NCBI RefSeq assembly: GCF_026104355.1
Contig: NZ_CP110535.1
Location: forward strand, 496,001 to 560,000
Direction of reading: 5' to 3'
DNA: 64,000 nucleotides
Origin: Halomonas sp. BDJS001
Lineage (GTDB): Bacteria > Pseudomonadota > Gammaproteobacteria > Pseudomonadales > Halomonadaceae
Shown: positions 1-8,940 of the stretch, piece by piece
How the letters are laid out: each line of letters opens with the position of its first letter
Numbering within the stretch: position 1 is the first letter of the stretch
Program-made: the position numbers and the translations under genes
The notes under the pieces: model-generated
The model's input: the letters and a program-made list of their open reading frames with translations, nothing else
The model's database searches: none
What the model was told of the DNA's origin: nothing

Positions 1-261
1 GGCATGGGCAGCCAAGCGGCGACCACGCTGCAGCAGGTATGGTGCTCGGATAATCGCAGCGAAGCGATGACCCAAGCCAAAGAGGGTGAGGCGATTTCCA
101 GTGCAGCAGACTGCGACAATCCAGTGGCGGGGCAGTATGATCTGGGTAAGGCACTGGGCGTACAGGGCACGCCGGCGATTATTTTGCCCGATGGGCAAAT
201 GGTGCCGGGGTTTGTGCCCCCCGAGCGGCTCTCTGCCATGTTAGGCTTGGATGACGCATAA
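1..261 (+). CDS. dsbC: Thiol:disulfide interchange protein DsbC, C-terminal part
   Basis: The reading frame is open from the first base, so the 5' part lies outside the window. The visible end has the DsbC thioredoxin-fold signature: a VWCSDNR segment, a GVQGTPAI stretch whose TP is the cis-proline loop next to the active site, and a GFVPPERLSAML helix at the C-terminus. DsbC is a periplasmic disulfide isomerase that repairs wrongly paired disulfides. The CXXC centre and dimerisation domain are not visible. It precedes hom and thrC, an order also seen in Pseudomonas. The 110 bases between its stop and hom show no clear terminator or promoter. Confidence 0.88.
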   Translation, partial: GMGSQAATTLQQVWCSDNRSEAMTQAKEGEAISSAADCDNPVAGQYDLGKALGVQGTPAIILPDGQMVPGFVPPERLSAMLGLDDA

Positions 262-371
262 CGTCACCTCCAAAGATAAAGCAAAACGCTGAGACACGGT
301 CTTTAAGATCGACTTCAACACCGTAATTAAGGCCAGCACCACCAGGTGCACAACACGAAAGGGGAAGTATT

Positions 372-1688
372 TTGAAACCGGTAAGAGTAGGTATTTGTGG
401 TCTAGGTACTGTCGGTGGCGGCACCTTTAACGTATTGACTCGCAACGCTGATGATATTGCGCGTCGTGCTGGCCGCCCTATTGTGATTGAGCAGGTTGCT
501 CACCGCAGTATTCATCCTGACTGCGATATTACCGGCATCAATGCCACCTCCGATGTGTTTGAAGTGGCGACCAATCCCAATGTGGATGTCCTGGTGGAGC
601 TCATAGGCGGTTACGATATCGCCCGCGAGCTGGTGCTCACCGCCATTGAAAACGGCAAGCACGTGGTCACTGCCAACAAGGCGCTGATTGCAGTGCACGG
701 CAACGAAATCTTCAAGGCCGCTCATGAAAAGGGCGTCATCGTGGCGTTTGAGGCCGCGGTGGCCGGCGGTATCCCCGTCATTAAATCGCTGCGCGAGGGC
801 CTGGGTGCCAACCGCATCGAGTGGGTGGCGGGCATTATCAACGGCACTGGCAACTATATCCTTACCCATATGCGCGATGAAGGCCGCGCCTTTGAAGACG
901 TGCTCGCAGAAGCCCAGGCGCTAGGCTACGCCGAGTCCGATCCCACCTTTGACGTGGAAGGTATCGATGCCGCGCACAAGCTGACGATTTTGGCCTCGAT
1001 TGCCTACGGCGTGCCGCTGCAGTTCGAGAAAGCCTTCACTGAAGGTATCTCGCGGATTACTGCGGAAGACGTCGAGCAAGCCGACAATCTAGGCTATGTG
1101 ATCAAGCACCTGGGTATTTCAAAGCGCACTGATCAGGGCCTTGAGCTGCGGGTTCACCCCACGCTGATCCCGAAAGAGCGCCTGCTGGCCAATGTACACG
1201 GCGTCAAAAATGCCATTGCGGTGATGGGCGATGCGGTAGGACCGACGCTCTACTACGGCGCGGGTGCGGGCGCAGAGCCTACCGCCTCGGCGGTGGTGGC
1301 TGACTTACTCGACGTGGCGCGGGATATCTCCACCGACCACCACTACCGGGTTCCCTATCTGGCGTTTAGCGGCATTGACGAAGATGTCAGCCAACTGCCC
1401 ATCATGCCGATGGAAGACATCACCACCGCCTATTACCTGCGCTTGTTGGCGGTTGATCGCCCCGGTGTTCTGGCGCGGGTGGCCACCATTTTGGCCGAGC
1501 AGGGCATCTCTATTGAAGCGCTGATTCAGAAAGAGGCCACTGAAGGCGAATTGGTGCCAATTATCCTGCTTACTCACCGCACCAAAGAGAAGCAGATGAA
1601 TGAAGCAATCCGCGAAATTGAGTCCATGGCCGATATTGCCGGGTCGTTAACGCGCATTCGCGTAGAAAGCCTGGACGAAGGGGAGTAA
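372..1688 (+). CDS. hom: Homoserine dehydrogenase
   Basis: 438 residues, close to the usual size of the monofunctional, ACT-containing enzyme. It reduces aspartate semialdehyde to homoserine for threonine and methionine synthesis. An N-terminal dinucleotide-binding motif GICGLGTVG lies at about residues 8-16. The catalytic domain carries NGTGNYILT and YAESDPTFDVEG. A C-terminal ACT domain (from about residue 350, LLAVDRPGVLARV) suggests feedback control, probably by threonine. The start is a TTG placed a few bases after GGGGAAG; no better ATG keeps the Rossmann motif. Only 5 bases separate it from thrC, so the two are surely co-transcribed. Confidence 0.96.
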   Translation: MKPVRVGICGLGTVGGGTFNVLTRNADDIARRAGRPIVIEQVAHRSIHPDCDITGINATSDVFEVATNPNVDVLVELIGGYDIARELVLTAIENGKHVVTANKALIAVHGNEIFKAAHEKGVIVAFEAAVAGGIPVIKSLREGLGANRIEWVAGIINGTGNYILTHMRDEGRAFEDVLAEAQALGYAESDPTFDVEGIDAAHKLTILASIAYGVPLQFEKAFTEGISRITAEDVEQADNLGYVIKHLGISKRTDQGLELRVHPTLIPKERLLANVHGVKNAIAVMGDAVGPTLYYGAGAGAEPTASAVVADLLDVARDISTDHHYRVPYLAFSGIDEDVSQLPIMPMEDITTAYYLRLLAVDRPGVLARVATILAEQGISIEALIQKEATEGELVPIILLTHRTKEKQMNEAIREIESMADIAGSLTRIRVESLDEGE

Positions 1689-1693
1689 GCAAG

Positions 1694-3082
1694 ATGCGCT
1701 ATATCAGCACGCGTGGGCAAGCGCCCGCGCTCTCCTTTGAAGAAGTGGTGCTCACCGGTATGGCCAGCGACGGCGGCCTCTATGTGCCGGAAACTCTGCC
1801 TGAACTCTCCCGTGAAGAGTTGGCCGACATGGCCGGGCTCTCCTACGCGGAAATCGCTTTCCGCGTGATGAAGCCGTTTGTGAACGGAGAGATCGACGAC
1901 GAGACTTTCCGCAGCATCGTGACCGAGGCCTACGCGACCTTTAATCACGACGCAGTCGTGCCCCTCAAGCAGCTGGATGCCAATCACTTCCTGCTTGAGC
2001 AGTTCCACGGCCCGACCCTGGCATTTAAAGACGTAGCGTTACAACTGCTCGGCCGCTTGCTCGATCACTTCCTGAAAAAGCGCGGCGAGCGCGCGGTGAT
2101 CATGGGCGCGACCTCGGGTGATACCGGCTCGGCGGCGATTGAGGGCTGCCGCCACTGCGACAACCTGGATATCTTTATCCTGCACCCGCACAACCGGGTC
2201 TCGGAAGTGCAGCGCCGGCAAATGACCTCGGTGCTGGCCAATAACGTCTTTAATATTGCCATTGAAGGCAATTTCGACGATGCCCAGGCGATGGTCAAGG
2301 CCAGCTTTGCCGATCAATCGTTCCTCAACGGTACGCGGTTGGTCGCAGTGAACTCGATCAACTGGGCGCGCATTATGGCGCAGATCGTTTACTACATCGC
2401 CTCCGGCGTTGCCCTGGGCGCGCCGCACCGCGAAGTAAGCTTCTGTGTGCCTTCGGCTAATTTTGGCAACGTGTTTGCCGGTTATATGGCCTACAAAATG
2501 GGTCTGCCGGTGAAGCAGTTCATCATCGCCACCAACGCCAACGATATTCTGCACCGCACCCTGGCCGCCAACGATTTCTCCAAAAAAGAGCTGGCGGCTA
2601 CTTTGGCGCCCTCCATGGATATCGTGGTGTCGTCTAACTTTGAACGCCTGCTGTTTGACGCCTACGACCGCGATGGTTTGGCCGTCGCGGCGCTACTTGA
2701 ACGTTTCCAGCGGGAACCCACGGCGCTGGCCGATGCGCCGCTGGCCAAGCTGCGCGAGAAGTTTTCCAGCTACAGCGTGGATGACGCGACGATTCTGGAA
2801 GCCATCCGTGACGCTCACAAGCGCACCGGTGAAATGCTCGATCCGCACACCGCTACCGGCTATCGTGCCGCCGAACGCGCCCGGGCAGATCAGTCAACGC
2901 CGATGATAACCCTGGCCACTGCGCACCCGGCTAAATTCGCCGAGGCTGTTGTGAAGGCGGGCTTCCTGGGCGTGCCGCTACCGCCGCATATGGAAGACCT
3001 GATTGAGCGCGAAGAGCGCTACACCGTGCTGCCTGCCGAGCTTGCCGCCGTGCAGCAGTTTGTTGTGGAAAATCGTCGTTGA
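1694..3082 (+). CDS. thrC: Threonine synthase
   Basis: 462 residues. A PLP enzyme that turns O-phosphohomoserine into threonine, the last step of the pathway begun by the adjacent hom. The N-terminus MRYISTRGQAPALSFEEV and the PLP-lysine region GPTLAFKDVALQLLGRL (about residues 105-121) are typical, followed by the phosphate-binding loop GATSGDTGSAA. It follows hom after 5 bases with its own AGCAAG-type ribosome site. The frame stops at 3082 and recJ begins 16 bases later, making a hom-thrC-recJ transcription unit likely. Confidence 0.96.
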   Translation: MRYISTRGQAPALSFEEVVLTGMASDGGLYVPETLPELSREELADMAGLSYAEIAFRVMKPFVNGEIDDETFRSIVTEAYATFNHDAVVPLKQLDANHFLLEQFHGPTLAFKDVALQLLGRLLDHFLKKRGERAVIMGATSGDTGSAAIEGCRHCDNLDIFILHPHNRVSEVQRRQMTSVLANNVFNIAIEGNFDDAQAMVKASFADQSFLNGTRLVAVNSINWARIMAQIVYYIASGVALGAPHREVSFCVPSANFGNVFAGYMAYKMGLPVKQFIIATNANDILHRTLAANDFSKKELAATLAPSMDIVVSSNFERLLFDAYDRDGLAVAALLERFQREPTALADAPLAKLREKFSSYSVDDATILEAIRDAHKRTGEMLDPHTATGYRAAERARADQSTPMITLATAHPAKFAEAVVKAGFLGVPLPPHMEDLIEREERYTVLPAELAAVQQFVVENRR

Positions 3083-3098
3083 AAGCCCGCTCGTTGAA

Positions 3099-4916
3099 AT
3101 GCCGATGACCTCCGTCACCGACTTACCCCAGAATGTGCGCTCTTCTCGCTCAACCGGGCCGCGTTTAGAGCCTCGTCCGGTGGACGAGGCGCTCTATGCC
3201 CGTGCCCAGGCAGAGGGGCTAAGCGAACTGCAGGCGCGTTTGCTGGCCTCGCGCTTGCCGGGCTACAGCGGTGAGTTGCTACCATTAATAGCACCTAGCC
3301 TGCGTTATTTGGCCCACCCGGAGAAACTGGCCGACGGTCGCCGCGCCGCCGAACGTATCGCTCAAGCGGTGGCTGAGGGTGAGGCGATTGGTATTCTTAC
3401 CGACTACGATGTGGATGGTATTACCTCCCACGTGGTGATTCGGCGCACCCTGGTGGAGCTGTTTGGAGTGCCGGAGGACAAGCTGCACAGCCTGATTGGT
3501 CACCGTATTCACGACGGCTACGGCATTAGCCTGCCACTGGTGGAGCGTACGCTGGCGCAAAAGCCGTTCCCCACCCTGGTGATTACCGCCGATTGCGGCA
3601 GCAGTGATGAGCCGCGTATCGCGCGCTTAAAAGCCGCGGGTATCGATGTGGTGGTCAGCGACCACCACGCGCTACCCATTGAGGGGCCGCCAGCTTCCGC
3701 CTATGCCTGCGTTAATCCCACTCGCTCTGACTGTGATTACCCCGACAAAACCATCGCCGGGTGTATGGTGGCGTGGCTGTTGATGTCACTCGCCCGCGGC
3801 GTGCTGATTGAGTGGGGGGCGCTTTCAGAGTCGACGCCCAAGCTGTCGCCCTGGCTCTCTTACGTAGCGCTGGGCACGGTGGCCGACTGCGTCTCCCTGG
3901 GCGGTAGCCCTGCTAACCGCGCGGTGGTTAATCAAGGTTTAAAACTGATCAATCGTATGGATGCGGCGTGCTGGCGTGCGATGGCCACGCGCCTCGGCGC
4001 CGACAGCGTACCGTTTAACGCCGAGACATTAGCGTTTCAGATGGGGCCACGCATCAATGCTCGTTCGCGGCTAGACGACCCCTATGCGGCGCTGCACTTT
4101 ATGTTGGCCGAGAATGATGGGGTCGCCAACCGCCAGCTCGACGTGCTGGATCAGGATAACCAGTCCCGCAAAGCCATTGAGGCCGATATGGCCGCCGAGG
4201 CGCGCACTCTTGCCACGGCAGCGCTGGATGCCGATGAGCCCGCCGTGGTGGTGCTGCTTGAAGATGGCCACCCTGGCGTACAGGGTATCGTCGCCTCGCG
4301 GTTGGTGCAGGCTTATGGACGCCCAGCGTTGGTGCTTACCCAAGCCTCGGCACCGGGCATGCTGACCGGTTCCGGCCGCTCGATTGATGGGCTGCACCTG
4401 CGCGATGCCCTACAGCGCACCTTTGAGCTTGCTCCCCAAGCGTTACCACGCTTTGGCGGCCATAGTGGCGCGGCAGGCGTAGGCGTACCACGGGATCGGC
4501 TTGACGCCTTTAAAGCGGCTTTCTTGAGGGCCGTAGGCGAACAGCTGGAGGGACGAACGCTCTATCCGCGCCTATGGACGGATGGTGAGCTCTCCACGGC
4601 GCAGCTTTCGCTGACCACCTTGCAGGAGATCGAAACCCTTGGCCCCTACGGGCGTGAATTCGACCCGCCGCTGTTTGAGGGGCGCTTTATCGTCGAAGCG
4701 CTGCGCCCGGTGGGCGCCGAAGGTTCCCACCTGATGCTGGAGCTCTCCACTGGCCCGGTAACCTGCAAAGCGATCTGGTTTCGCGCTCTAACGCCGGGGG
4801 AACTGCCTGGGTTTAGCGTCGGCGATACGCTGCACTGTGCTTACAAGCTCAACCGTAACCGCTGGCGCGGCCGGGAGACGCTGCAGTTGATGGTCGAGCA
4901 CGCCAGCCCAATTTAA
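3099..4916 (+). CDS. recJ: Single-stranded-DNA-specific 5'-3' exonuclease RecJ
   Basis: 605 residues from ATG 3099, slightly longer than the E. coli protein. A DHH-family nuclease for recombination and mismatch repair. Visible motifs are motif I ILTDYDVDGITSHVV, motif III VVVSDHHAL with the diagnostic DHH, a DHHA1-type RFGGHSGAAG glycine-rich motif, and a C-terminal OB-like domain ending in NRWRGRETLQLMV. The open frame extends back to 3003 inside thrC, but those residues are thrC in another frame, so I start at 3099; ATG 3105 is an alternative. It follows thrC by 16 bases. Confidence 0.94.
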   Translation: MPMTSVTDLPQNVRSSRSTGPRLEPRPVDEALYARAQAEGLSELQARLLASRLPGYSGELLPLIAPSLRYLAHPEKLADGRRAAERIAQAVAEGEAIGILTDYDVDGITSHVVIRRTLVELFGVPEDKLHSLIGHRIHDGYGISLPLVERTLAQKPFPTLVITADCGSSDEPRIARLKAAGIDVVVSDHHALPIEGPPASAYACVNPTRSDCDYPDKTIAGCMVAWLLMSLARGVLIEWGALSESTPKLSPWLSYVALGTVADCVSLGGSPANRAVVNQGLKLINRMDAACWRAMATRLGADSVPFNAETLAFQMGPRINARSRLDDPYAALHFMLAENDGVANRQLDVLDQDNQSRKAIEADMAAEARTLATAALDADEPAVVVLLEDGHPGVQGIVASRLVQAYGRPALVLTQASAPGMLTGSGRSIDGLHLRDALQRTFELAPQALPRFGGHSGAAGVGVPRDRLDAFKAAFLRAVGEQLEGRTLYPRLWTDGELSTAQLSLTTLQEIETLGPYGREFDPPLFEGRFIVEALRPVGAEGSHLMLELSTGPVTCKAIWFRALTPGELPGFSVGDTLHCAYKLNRNRWRGRETLQLMVEHASPI

Positions 4917-4961
4917 GCTGTACATCGCATCATCTACTGGCAACTTAAGTAAGGACGCCCC

Positions 4962-5591
4962 ATGCGCGTGGAAGATTTACCCAAGGATCAGCATCGCCCC
5001 TATGAAGATATGATGGCGATGCTGCTGGGCACGTTCTTTGTTGCGCTGGGGGTAACCTTTTACACCCATGCGGTGTTGCTAACAGGGAGTACGGCGGGCT
5101 TAGCGCTGCTGTTGAGCTATATGACCAGCAGCATGACCGGCTGGGGTTTTGGGGTGTACTTTTTTGCCATTAACCTGCCGTTTTACTACCTGGCGGTGAA
5201 GCGGATGGGCTGGAGTTTTACCCTGCGTACCTTTGCCGCCATCGGCTTGGTATCGCTGTTTTCCGAGCTAACCCAGGGTTGGGTGCAGTTTGCCAAGGTG
5301 CCATCGCTTTACGCCGCCTTGATGGGCGGCGCGCTGATGGGCATCGGCATGCTGATGCTGTTTCGCCACCGCACCAGCCTGGGCGGTATCAATATCCTCG
5401 CGCTCTATCTGCAGGATACACACGGCCTGCGTGCAGGCTACGTTCAACTCGCCATCGACGGCGTCATCCTGCTGATTGCCCTGACCCAACTGCCGTTGGA
5501 TCGCGTGGGCTACTCGGTACTGGGCGCGCTGACACTCAACCTAATCATCGCCCTGAACCACAAGCCAGGGCGTTATATTGGGGTGAGCTAA
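4962..5591 (+). CDS. YitT family membrane protein
   Basis: 209 residues with five or so hydrophobic spans (about 20-45, 52-75, 80-100, 112-130, 160-195) and the conserved core TGSTAGLALLLSY plus RTSLGGINILALYLQ of the YitT/DUF161 membrane family. It lacks the C-terminal cytosolic domain present in many Gram-positive members. The role is unknown; in some bacteria relatives are linked to transport. It starts 45 bases after recJ with TAAGGA before ATG. It runs convergently into the copA operon, with only 6 bases between its stop and the end of the micropeptide. Confidence 0.85.
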   Translation: MRVEDLPKDQHRPYEDMMAMLLGTFFVALGVTFYTHAVLLTGSTAGLALLLSYMTSSMTGWGFGVYFFAINLPFYYLAVKRMGWSFTLRTFAAIGLVSLFSELTQGWVQFAKVPSLYAALMGGALMGIGMLMLFRHRTSLGGINILALYLQDTHGLRAGYVQLAIDGVILLIALTQLPLDRVGYSVLGALTLNLIIALNHKPGRYIGVS

Positions 5592-5597
5592 AAACGT

Positions 5598-5669
5598 TTA
5601 GCCAAGCCAGAACCACCACACAATCAGCGCGATTAGACCCAGCCCTGCCAAATTGATCAGTAAGCTCAT
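5598..5669 (-). CDS. 23-residue membrane micropeptide translationally coupled to copA
   Basis: ATG 5669-5667 overlaps the copA TGA as ATGA. An AGGAGG ribosome site lies exactly seven bases upstream, inside the last codons of copA, stronger than most sites in the window. The product begins [16 protein letters not shown], continues as VWWFWLG and stops at TAA; it is a single hydrophobic span with an aromatic end. From memory, the N-terminal anchor of small cupredoxin proteins encoded after similar ATPases looks like this, so the gene may be a remnant of such a protein that has lost its copper domain, or a free-standing ATPase partner peptide. Translation is well supported by the ribosome site; function is not known. 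Confidence 0.6.
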   Translation of the reverse strand: MSLLINLAGLGLIALIVWWFWLG

Positions 5670-8251
5670 GAGGATTCCTCCTGGCTGGCTTTCCATAGCC
5701 GCAAACGGTTGGCATTACTCACCACGGTGATGGAAGAGAGTGACATGGCCGCTCCGGCAATCATTGGTGAGAGCAGCGTACCTGTTATTGGGTAGAGCAC
5801 CCCTGCGGCAATAGGTATGCAAAGCATGTTATAGCCGAAGGCGCCCACCAGGTTCTGTTTGATGTTGCGCAGGGTGGCGCGGCTGATCTCAATGGCGGAT
5901 GCTACCCCGTGCAACGAGCCGCGCATTAGTGTGATGCCCGCGCTCTCAATGGCCACATCGGTGCCCTGGCCAATCGCAAACCCCACGTTCGCCCTGGCCA
6001 GCGCCGGAGCATCGTTGATGCCATCGCCCACCATGCCAACGATTTCACCTGCCTGCTGACGGCGCTCAATCTCGGCGTGCTTGTCCTCAGGCAACAGGCC
6101 TGCGCGAAACTCATCAATGCCCACTTCCTGGGCAATGGCCCTGGCGGTGTGCTCGTTATCACCGGTTAACATAACGATGGTTAAGCCGTCTTTTTGCAGG
6201 CGCTTGATCGCGGCCACGGTGTCGTGACGCAGCGGGTCGCTGATGCCAAATAGCGCGGCCAGCTTGCCCTCCACCGCCAGGTACACCAGCGTGCGCGCCT
6301 GTGCCTCAAGCGCTTGGGCCTGCGCTTCACCCGCCGTGAGATCCACGCCTGCCTCTTTAAGCAGCCGCGCATTGCCCAGCAGCAGTGCTTTACCGTCGAC
6401 GGTTTTAGCTTTCACTCCGCCGCCAGTCACGCTGTCGAAATCATGAATCTCGGCAGGGTTGACGTTGTGTTCATCCACGTAGCTCATTAGCGCTGCCGCC
6501 AGCGGGTGCTCTGAGCCCCGCTCCAGCGCGTGCACCAACCCCAGAACAGTGGATTGCTCCACGCCAAACATCTCCGCATCGGTAACGCTGGGCTTGCCCT
6601 GGGTGAGGGTGCCGGTCTTATCGACCACCAGCGTGGTCAGCTTGCTGGCGGTTTGCAGCGCCTCGCCGCTGCGCACCAGCACCCCATGCTCTGCCGCTTT
6701 ACCGACGCCGATCATGGTCGAGATTGGGGTTGCCAGACCCAACGCGCAGGGGCAGGCAATAATCAGCACGGTGGTCGCCGTGACCAGCATATAAATCACT
6801 TCCGGCGCAGGCCCAAGGTTGAACCACACCAGGGCCGTCAATAGGGCAATTATCATGACGGAAGGGACAAAAACACTGGAGACCTGGTCGGCCAGCTCGC
6901 CAATCGGTGGGCGCGAGTTCTGGGCACTCGCTACCTGTTCGGTAATTTGCCCCAAGCGCGTATCGCTACCCACCCGGGTGGCGCGATAGATCAGCCCGCC
7001 ACGGCCATTCACGGTGCCCGCACTGACTTCATCCCCAGCGCCCTTGGCAACAGGTAACGGCTCGCCGGTAAGCATTGATTCATCAATATGGCTCTGGCCC
7101 TCAATGACGTCGCCATCTACCGGCAAGCGCTCGCCGGGGCGCACCCGTATCTGGTCGCCAGTGCGCACGGCATCAATCTCGATCTCCTGCTCATGGCCGT
7201 CGCGGATCACCCGCGCCGTGCGGCTCTGTAGGTCAAGGAGTCGCTTTAGTGCATCGCTGGTGCGGCCCCGGGCGCGCAGCTCCATGGCATTGCCGAGCAG
7301 AATCAGCCCGATCACCATGGCCGAAGCCTCAAAATAGATGCCCTGGGCGACCTCGGGAAGCCAGGGTGCAAACAACACTACCGCCATTGAGTACAACCAA
7401 GCGGTGCCTGTGCCCAGTGCCACTAGCGTATCCATATTGGCTTGGTGGTGCTTGAACTGCTTCCAGGCATTGACGAAAAAGTGTCGACCCGGAAAAGCCA
7501 TAATGCCTAGCGTGAGCAGACCAATTCCCAACCAGTAGAGACGCCCCAGCCCCATCGGATGGGGGTGGAAAAAGAGCATGCTGAGCATCAGCGGAATGGC
7601 CAGTGCCAGTGAAATGGCGCTGCCGCGCAGCCGTTTCTGGTAAGTCTTGGCGTCCTGCTCGGCCCGGGTGCGCTCGGCCTCGCGCATATCCACAATCGGT
7701 TCGGCACCGTAGCCGGCTGACTCAACGGCGGCGATTAACGCTTGGGTCTTTGCACTGCCAAACACCTGGGCGGAGTGGGTGCCAAAATTGACGCTGGCGG
7801 TGACGACTCCCTCAGTGCGCTCTAGCGCTTTCTGCACGCTATTGACGCAGCTGGCGCAGGTCATCCCACTAATCGCCAAGCGCTGCTTCTTGCCTTGCCC
7901 TTGAGAATGGGCATGAGCACTTGCGGTTTTTTCAGTTTCGGCATCAGCGGGTGCCGCGGTTTCTGGCTGCTTATCAGCATCGTCTGGGGCTGCTTCCTCC
8001 AGAGCTGCTTCGCCTGGCGGGTAGCCCGCCGCGGTCAAGCGTTGATCAAGCTCCGCGTCGGTTAGGGATGAAACAACCTTTAGGCGTTTTTCGCTAGGCG
8101 TGCCGGTGACGTCTGCTTCAGGGTCACCACTTTGAATCGCCTCGCGCATGCGCTTGACGCAGCCCTGGCAATTCATGCCAGGAATGATCCGGGTGGTGAC
8201 TCCATTGGTAGGGCTCTCACTTGAGGCGGCTTCGGTAAAGGCGTCGCTCAT
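5666..8251 (-). CDS. copA: Copper-translocating P1B-type ATPase (CopA)
   Basis: 861 residues. Two N-terminal metal-binding HMA domains carry GMNCQGC (25-31) and GMTCASC (129-135), separated by a long Ala/Glu-rich linker with a short HAHSQ stretch. The P-type core is complete: actuator TGEP (395-398), transmembrane CPC (500-502), phosphorylation DKTGT (D544), SEHPLA with the HP pair (about 582) and GDGINDAPA (742-750). CPC and the HP motif fit Cu(I)/Ag(I) export across the inner membrane. The gene overlaps the MerR regulator by ATGA upstream and the micropeptide by ATGA downstream, so all three are probably made together and induced by metal. Confidence 0.95.
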   Translation of the reverse strand: MSDAFTEAASSESPTNGVTTRIIPGMNCQGCVKRMREAIQSGDPEADVTGTPSEKRLKVVSSLTDAELDQRLTAAGYPPGEAALEEAAPDDADKQPETAAPADAETEKTASAHAHSQGQGKKQRLAISGMTCASCVNSVQKALERTEGVVTASVNFGTHSAQVFGSAKTQALIAAVESAGYGAEPIVDMREAERTRAEQDAKTYQKRLRGSAISLALAIPLMLSMLFFHPHPMGLGRLYWLGIGLLTLGIMAFPGRHFFVNAWKQFKHHQANMDTLVALGTGTAWLYSMAVVLFAPWLPEVAQGIYFEASAMVIGLILLGNAMELRARGRTSDALKRLLDLQSRTARVIRDGHEQEIEIDAVRTGDQIRVRPGERLPVDGDVIEGQSHIDESMLTGEPLPVAKGAGDEVSAGTVNGRGGLIYRATRVGSDTRLGQITEQVASAQNSRPPIGELADQVSSVFVPSVMIIALLTALVWFNLGPAPEVIYMLVTATTVLIIACPCALGLATPISTMIGVGKAAEHGVLVRSGEALQTASKLTTLVVDKTGTLTQGKPSVTDAEMFGVEQSTVLGLVHALERGSEHPLAAALMSYVDEHNVNPAEIHDFDSVTGGGVKAKTVDGKALLLGNARLLKEAGVDLTAGEAQAQALEAQARTLVYLAVEGKLAALFGISDPLRHDTVAAIKRLQKDGLTIVMLTGDNEHTARAIAQEVGIDEFRAGLLPEDKHAEIERRQQAGEIVGMVGDGINDAPALARANVGFAIGQGTDVAIESAGITLMRGSLHGVASAIEISRATLRNIKQNLVGAFGYNMLCIPIAAGVLYPITGTLLSPMIAGAAMSLSSITVVSNANRLRLWKASQEESS

Positions 8252-8676
8252 GGGGTCTCCTTGATAGGCGTGGCGTCAGGAAAGCTCTCAATCAGGCGGC
8301 ACACGCTGTGGCCGTCGGGGGATCCGTCGGGCATTTTCTGCCAGCTCTCCATGGCCTGTTCCATGCGCTCGGCCAGTGCTTCCAGCTCGGCAATGCGTGC
8401 GCGGATTTGCGGCAGGCGGATGGCGAGTAAGTCGCGTACCAAAGGGCAGGGGGAATCGCCTTGGTCGGCGTGAGTTAGGATGTCGCGAATTTCTGCCACG
8501 CTAAAACCGAGTTTGCGCGCCCGCTGAATAAAACGCAGCCGCTCTAAATCGGTATCTGAAAATAGCTGATAGCCATTATCTGGGTGGCGCTGTGGGGCAA
8601 GTAACCGCTCACGAGCGTAGTGACGCACGGTCTCAGCGGTAACGCCGCCCCGTTTGGCAAGCTCATTAACTTTCAT
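8248..8676 (-). CDS. MerR-family heavy-metal-responsive transcriptional regulator (CueR/ZntR-like)
   Basis: 142 residues. The N-terminal winged helix ([20 protein letters not shown]) and the dimerisation helix with [11 protein letters not shown] and a C-terminal [10 protein letters not shown] give the MerR metal-sensor layout. Cysteines stand near residues 78 and 127 with a nearby His, and CueR's usual C-x7-C pair is not obvious, so metal choice (Cu or another soft metal) cannot be fixed from sequence. It is first in a three-gene unit and overlaps copA by 4 bases. It should bind the dyad in its own promoter and switch the operon on when metal is bound. Confidence 0.88.
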   Translation of the reverse strand: MKVNELAKRGGVTAETVRHYARERLLAPQRHPDNGYQLFSDTDLERLRFIQRARKLGFSVAEIRDILTHADQGDSPCPLVRDLLAIRLPQIRARIAELEALAERMEQAMESWQKMPDGSPDGHSVCRLIESFPDATPIKETP

Positions 8677-8712
8677 GGCCTGTTCTCCCGACCGGTTAAA
8701 TAGTGTCCCTTG

Positions 8713-8744
8713 AGTGTAGAACCTATGGGTTACCTATAGGTCAA
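8713..8744 (-). promoter_or_regulatory. MerR-type promoter and operator of the merR-copA operon
   Basis: On the minus strand a TTGACC -35 (8744-8739) and TACACT -10 (8718-8713) are separated by 20 bases, longer than the 17 optimal for sigma-70. The spacer is filled by a 21-bp dyad (8721-8741) with arms ACCTATGGGT and ACCTATAGGT matching at nine of ten positions. Over-long spacers holding a dyad are the hallmark of MerR-controlled promoters, where the regulator distorts DNA to realign the boxes. It lies 37 bases before the regulator start. Confidence 0.82.
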
Positions 8745-8786
8745 GGCCACCTTTGCTCCATACGCTGAAATGACTAAAACACTGAT

Positions 8787-8815
8787 TTAAAACGGTCGTG
8801 CGACTAATGTATAAG
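8787..8815 (+). promoter_or_regulatory. Candidate sigma-70 promoter for the FadL-type gene
   Basis: TTAAAA (8787-8792), a 17-base spacer and TATAAG (8810-8815) stand 126 bases before the porin start, in an AT-rich part of the divergent intergenic region (8677-8940). The -10 is good and the -35 weak. No operator could be recognised. Confidence 0.35.
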
Positions 8816-8940
8816 CCAAAAATAAAATAAAACGAGCGTTTGCCCTTGAACCTTTGGCTCAGTTGCGAGAAAACAGTCATGTAACAATAACTAGGGTGGA
8901 TTGTCGGTATCCACTGGATCATCGGGAAGAGAGGCCTACT

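Noticed and set aside
3003..3098. Longer recJ start inside thrC
   Set aside because: The added residues come from thrC in a different frame, and ATG 3099 gives a normal RecJ.
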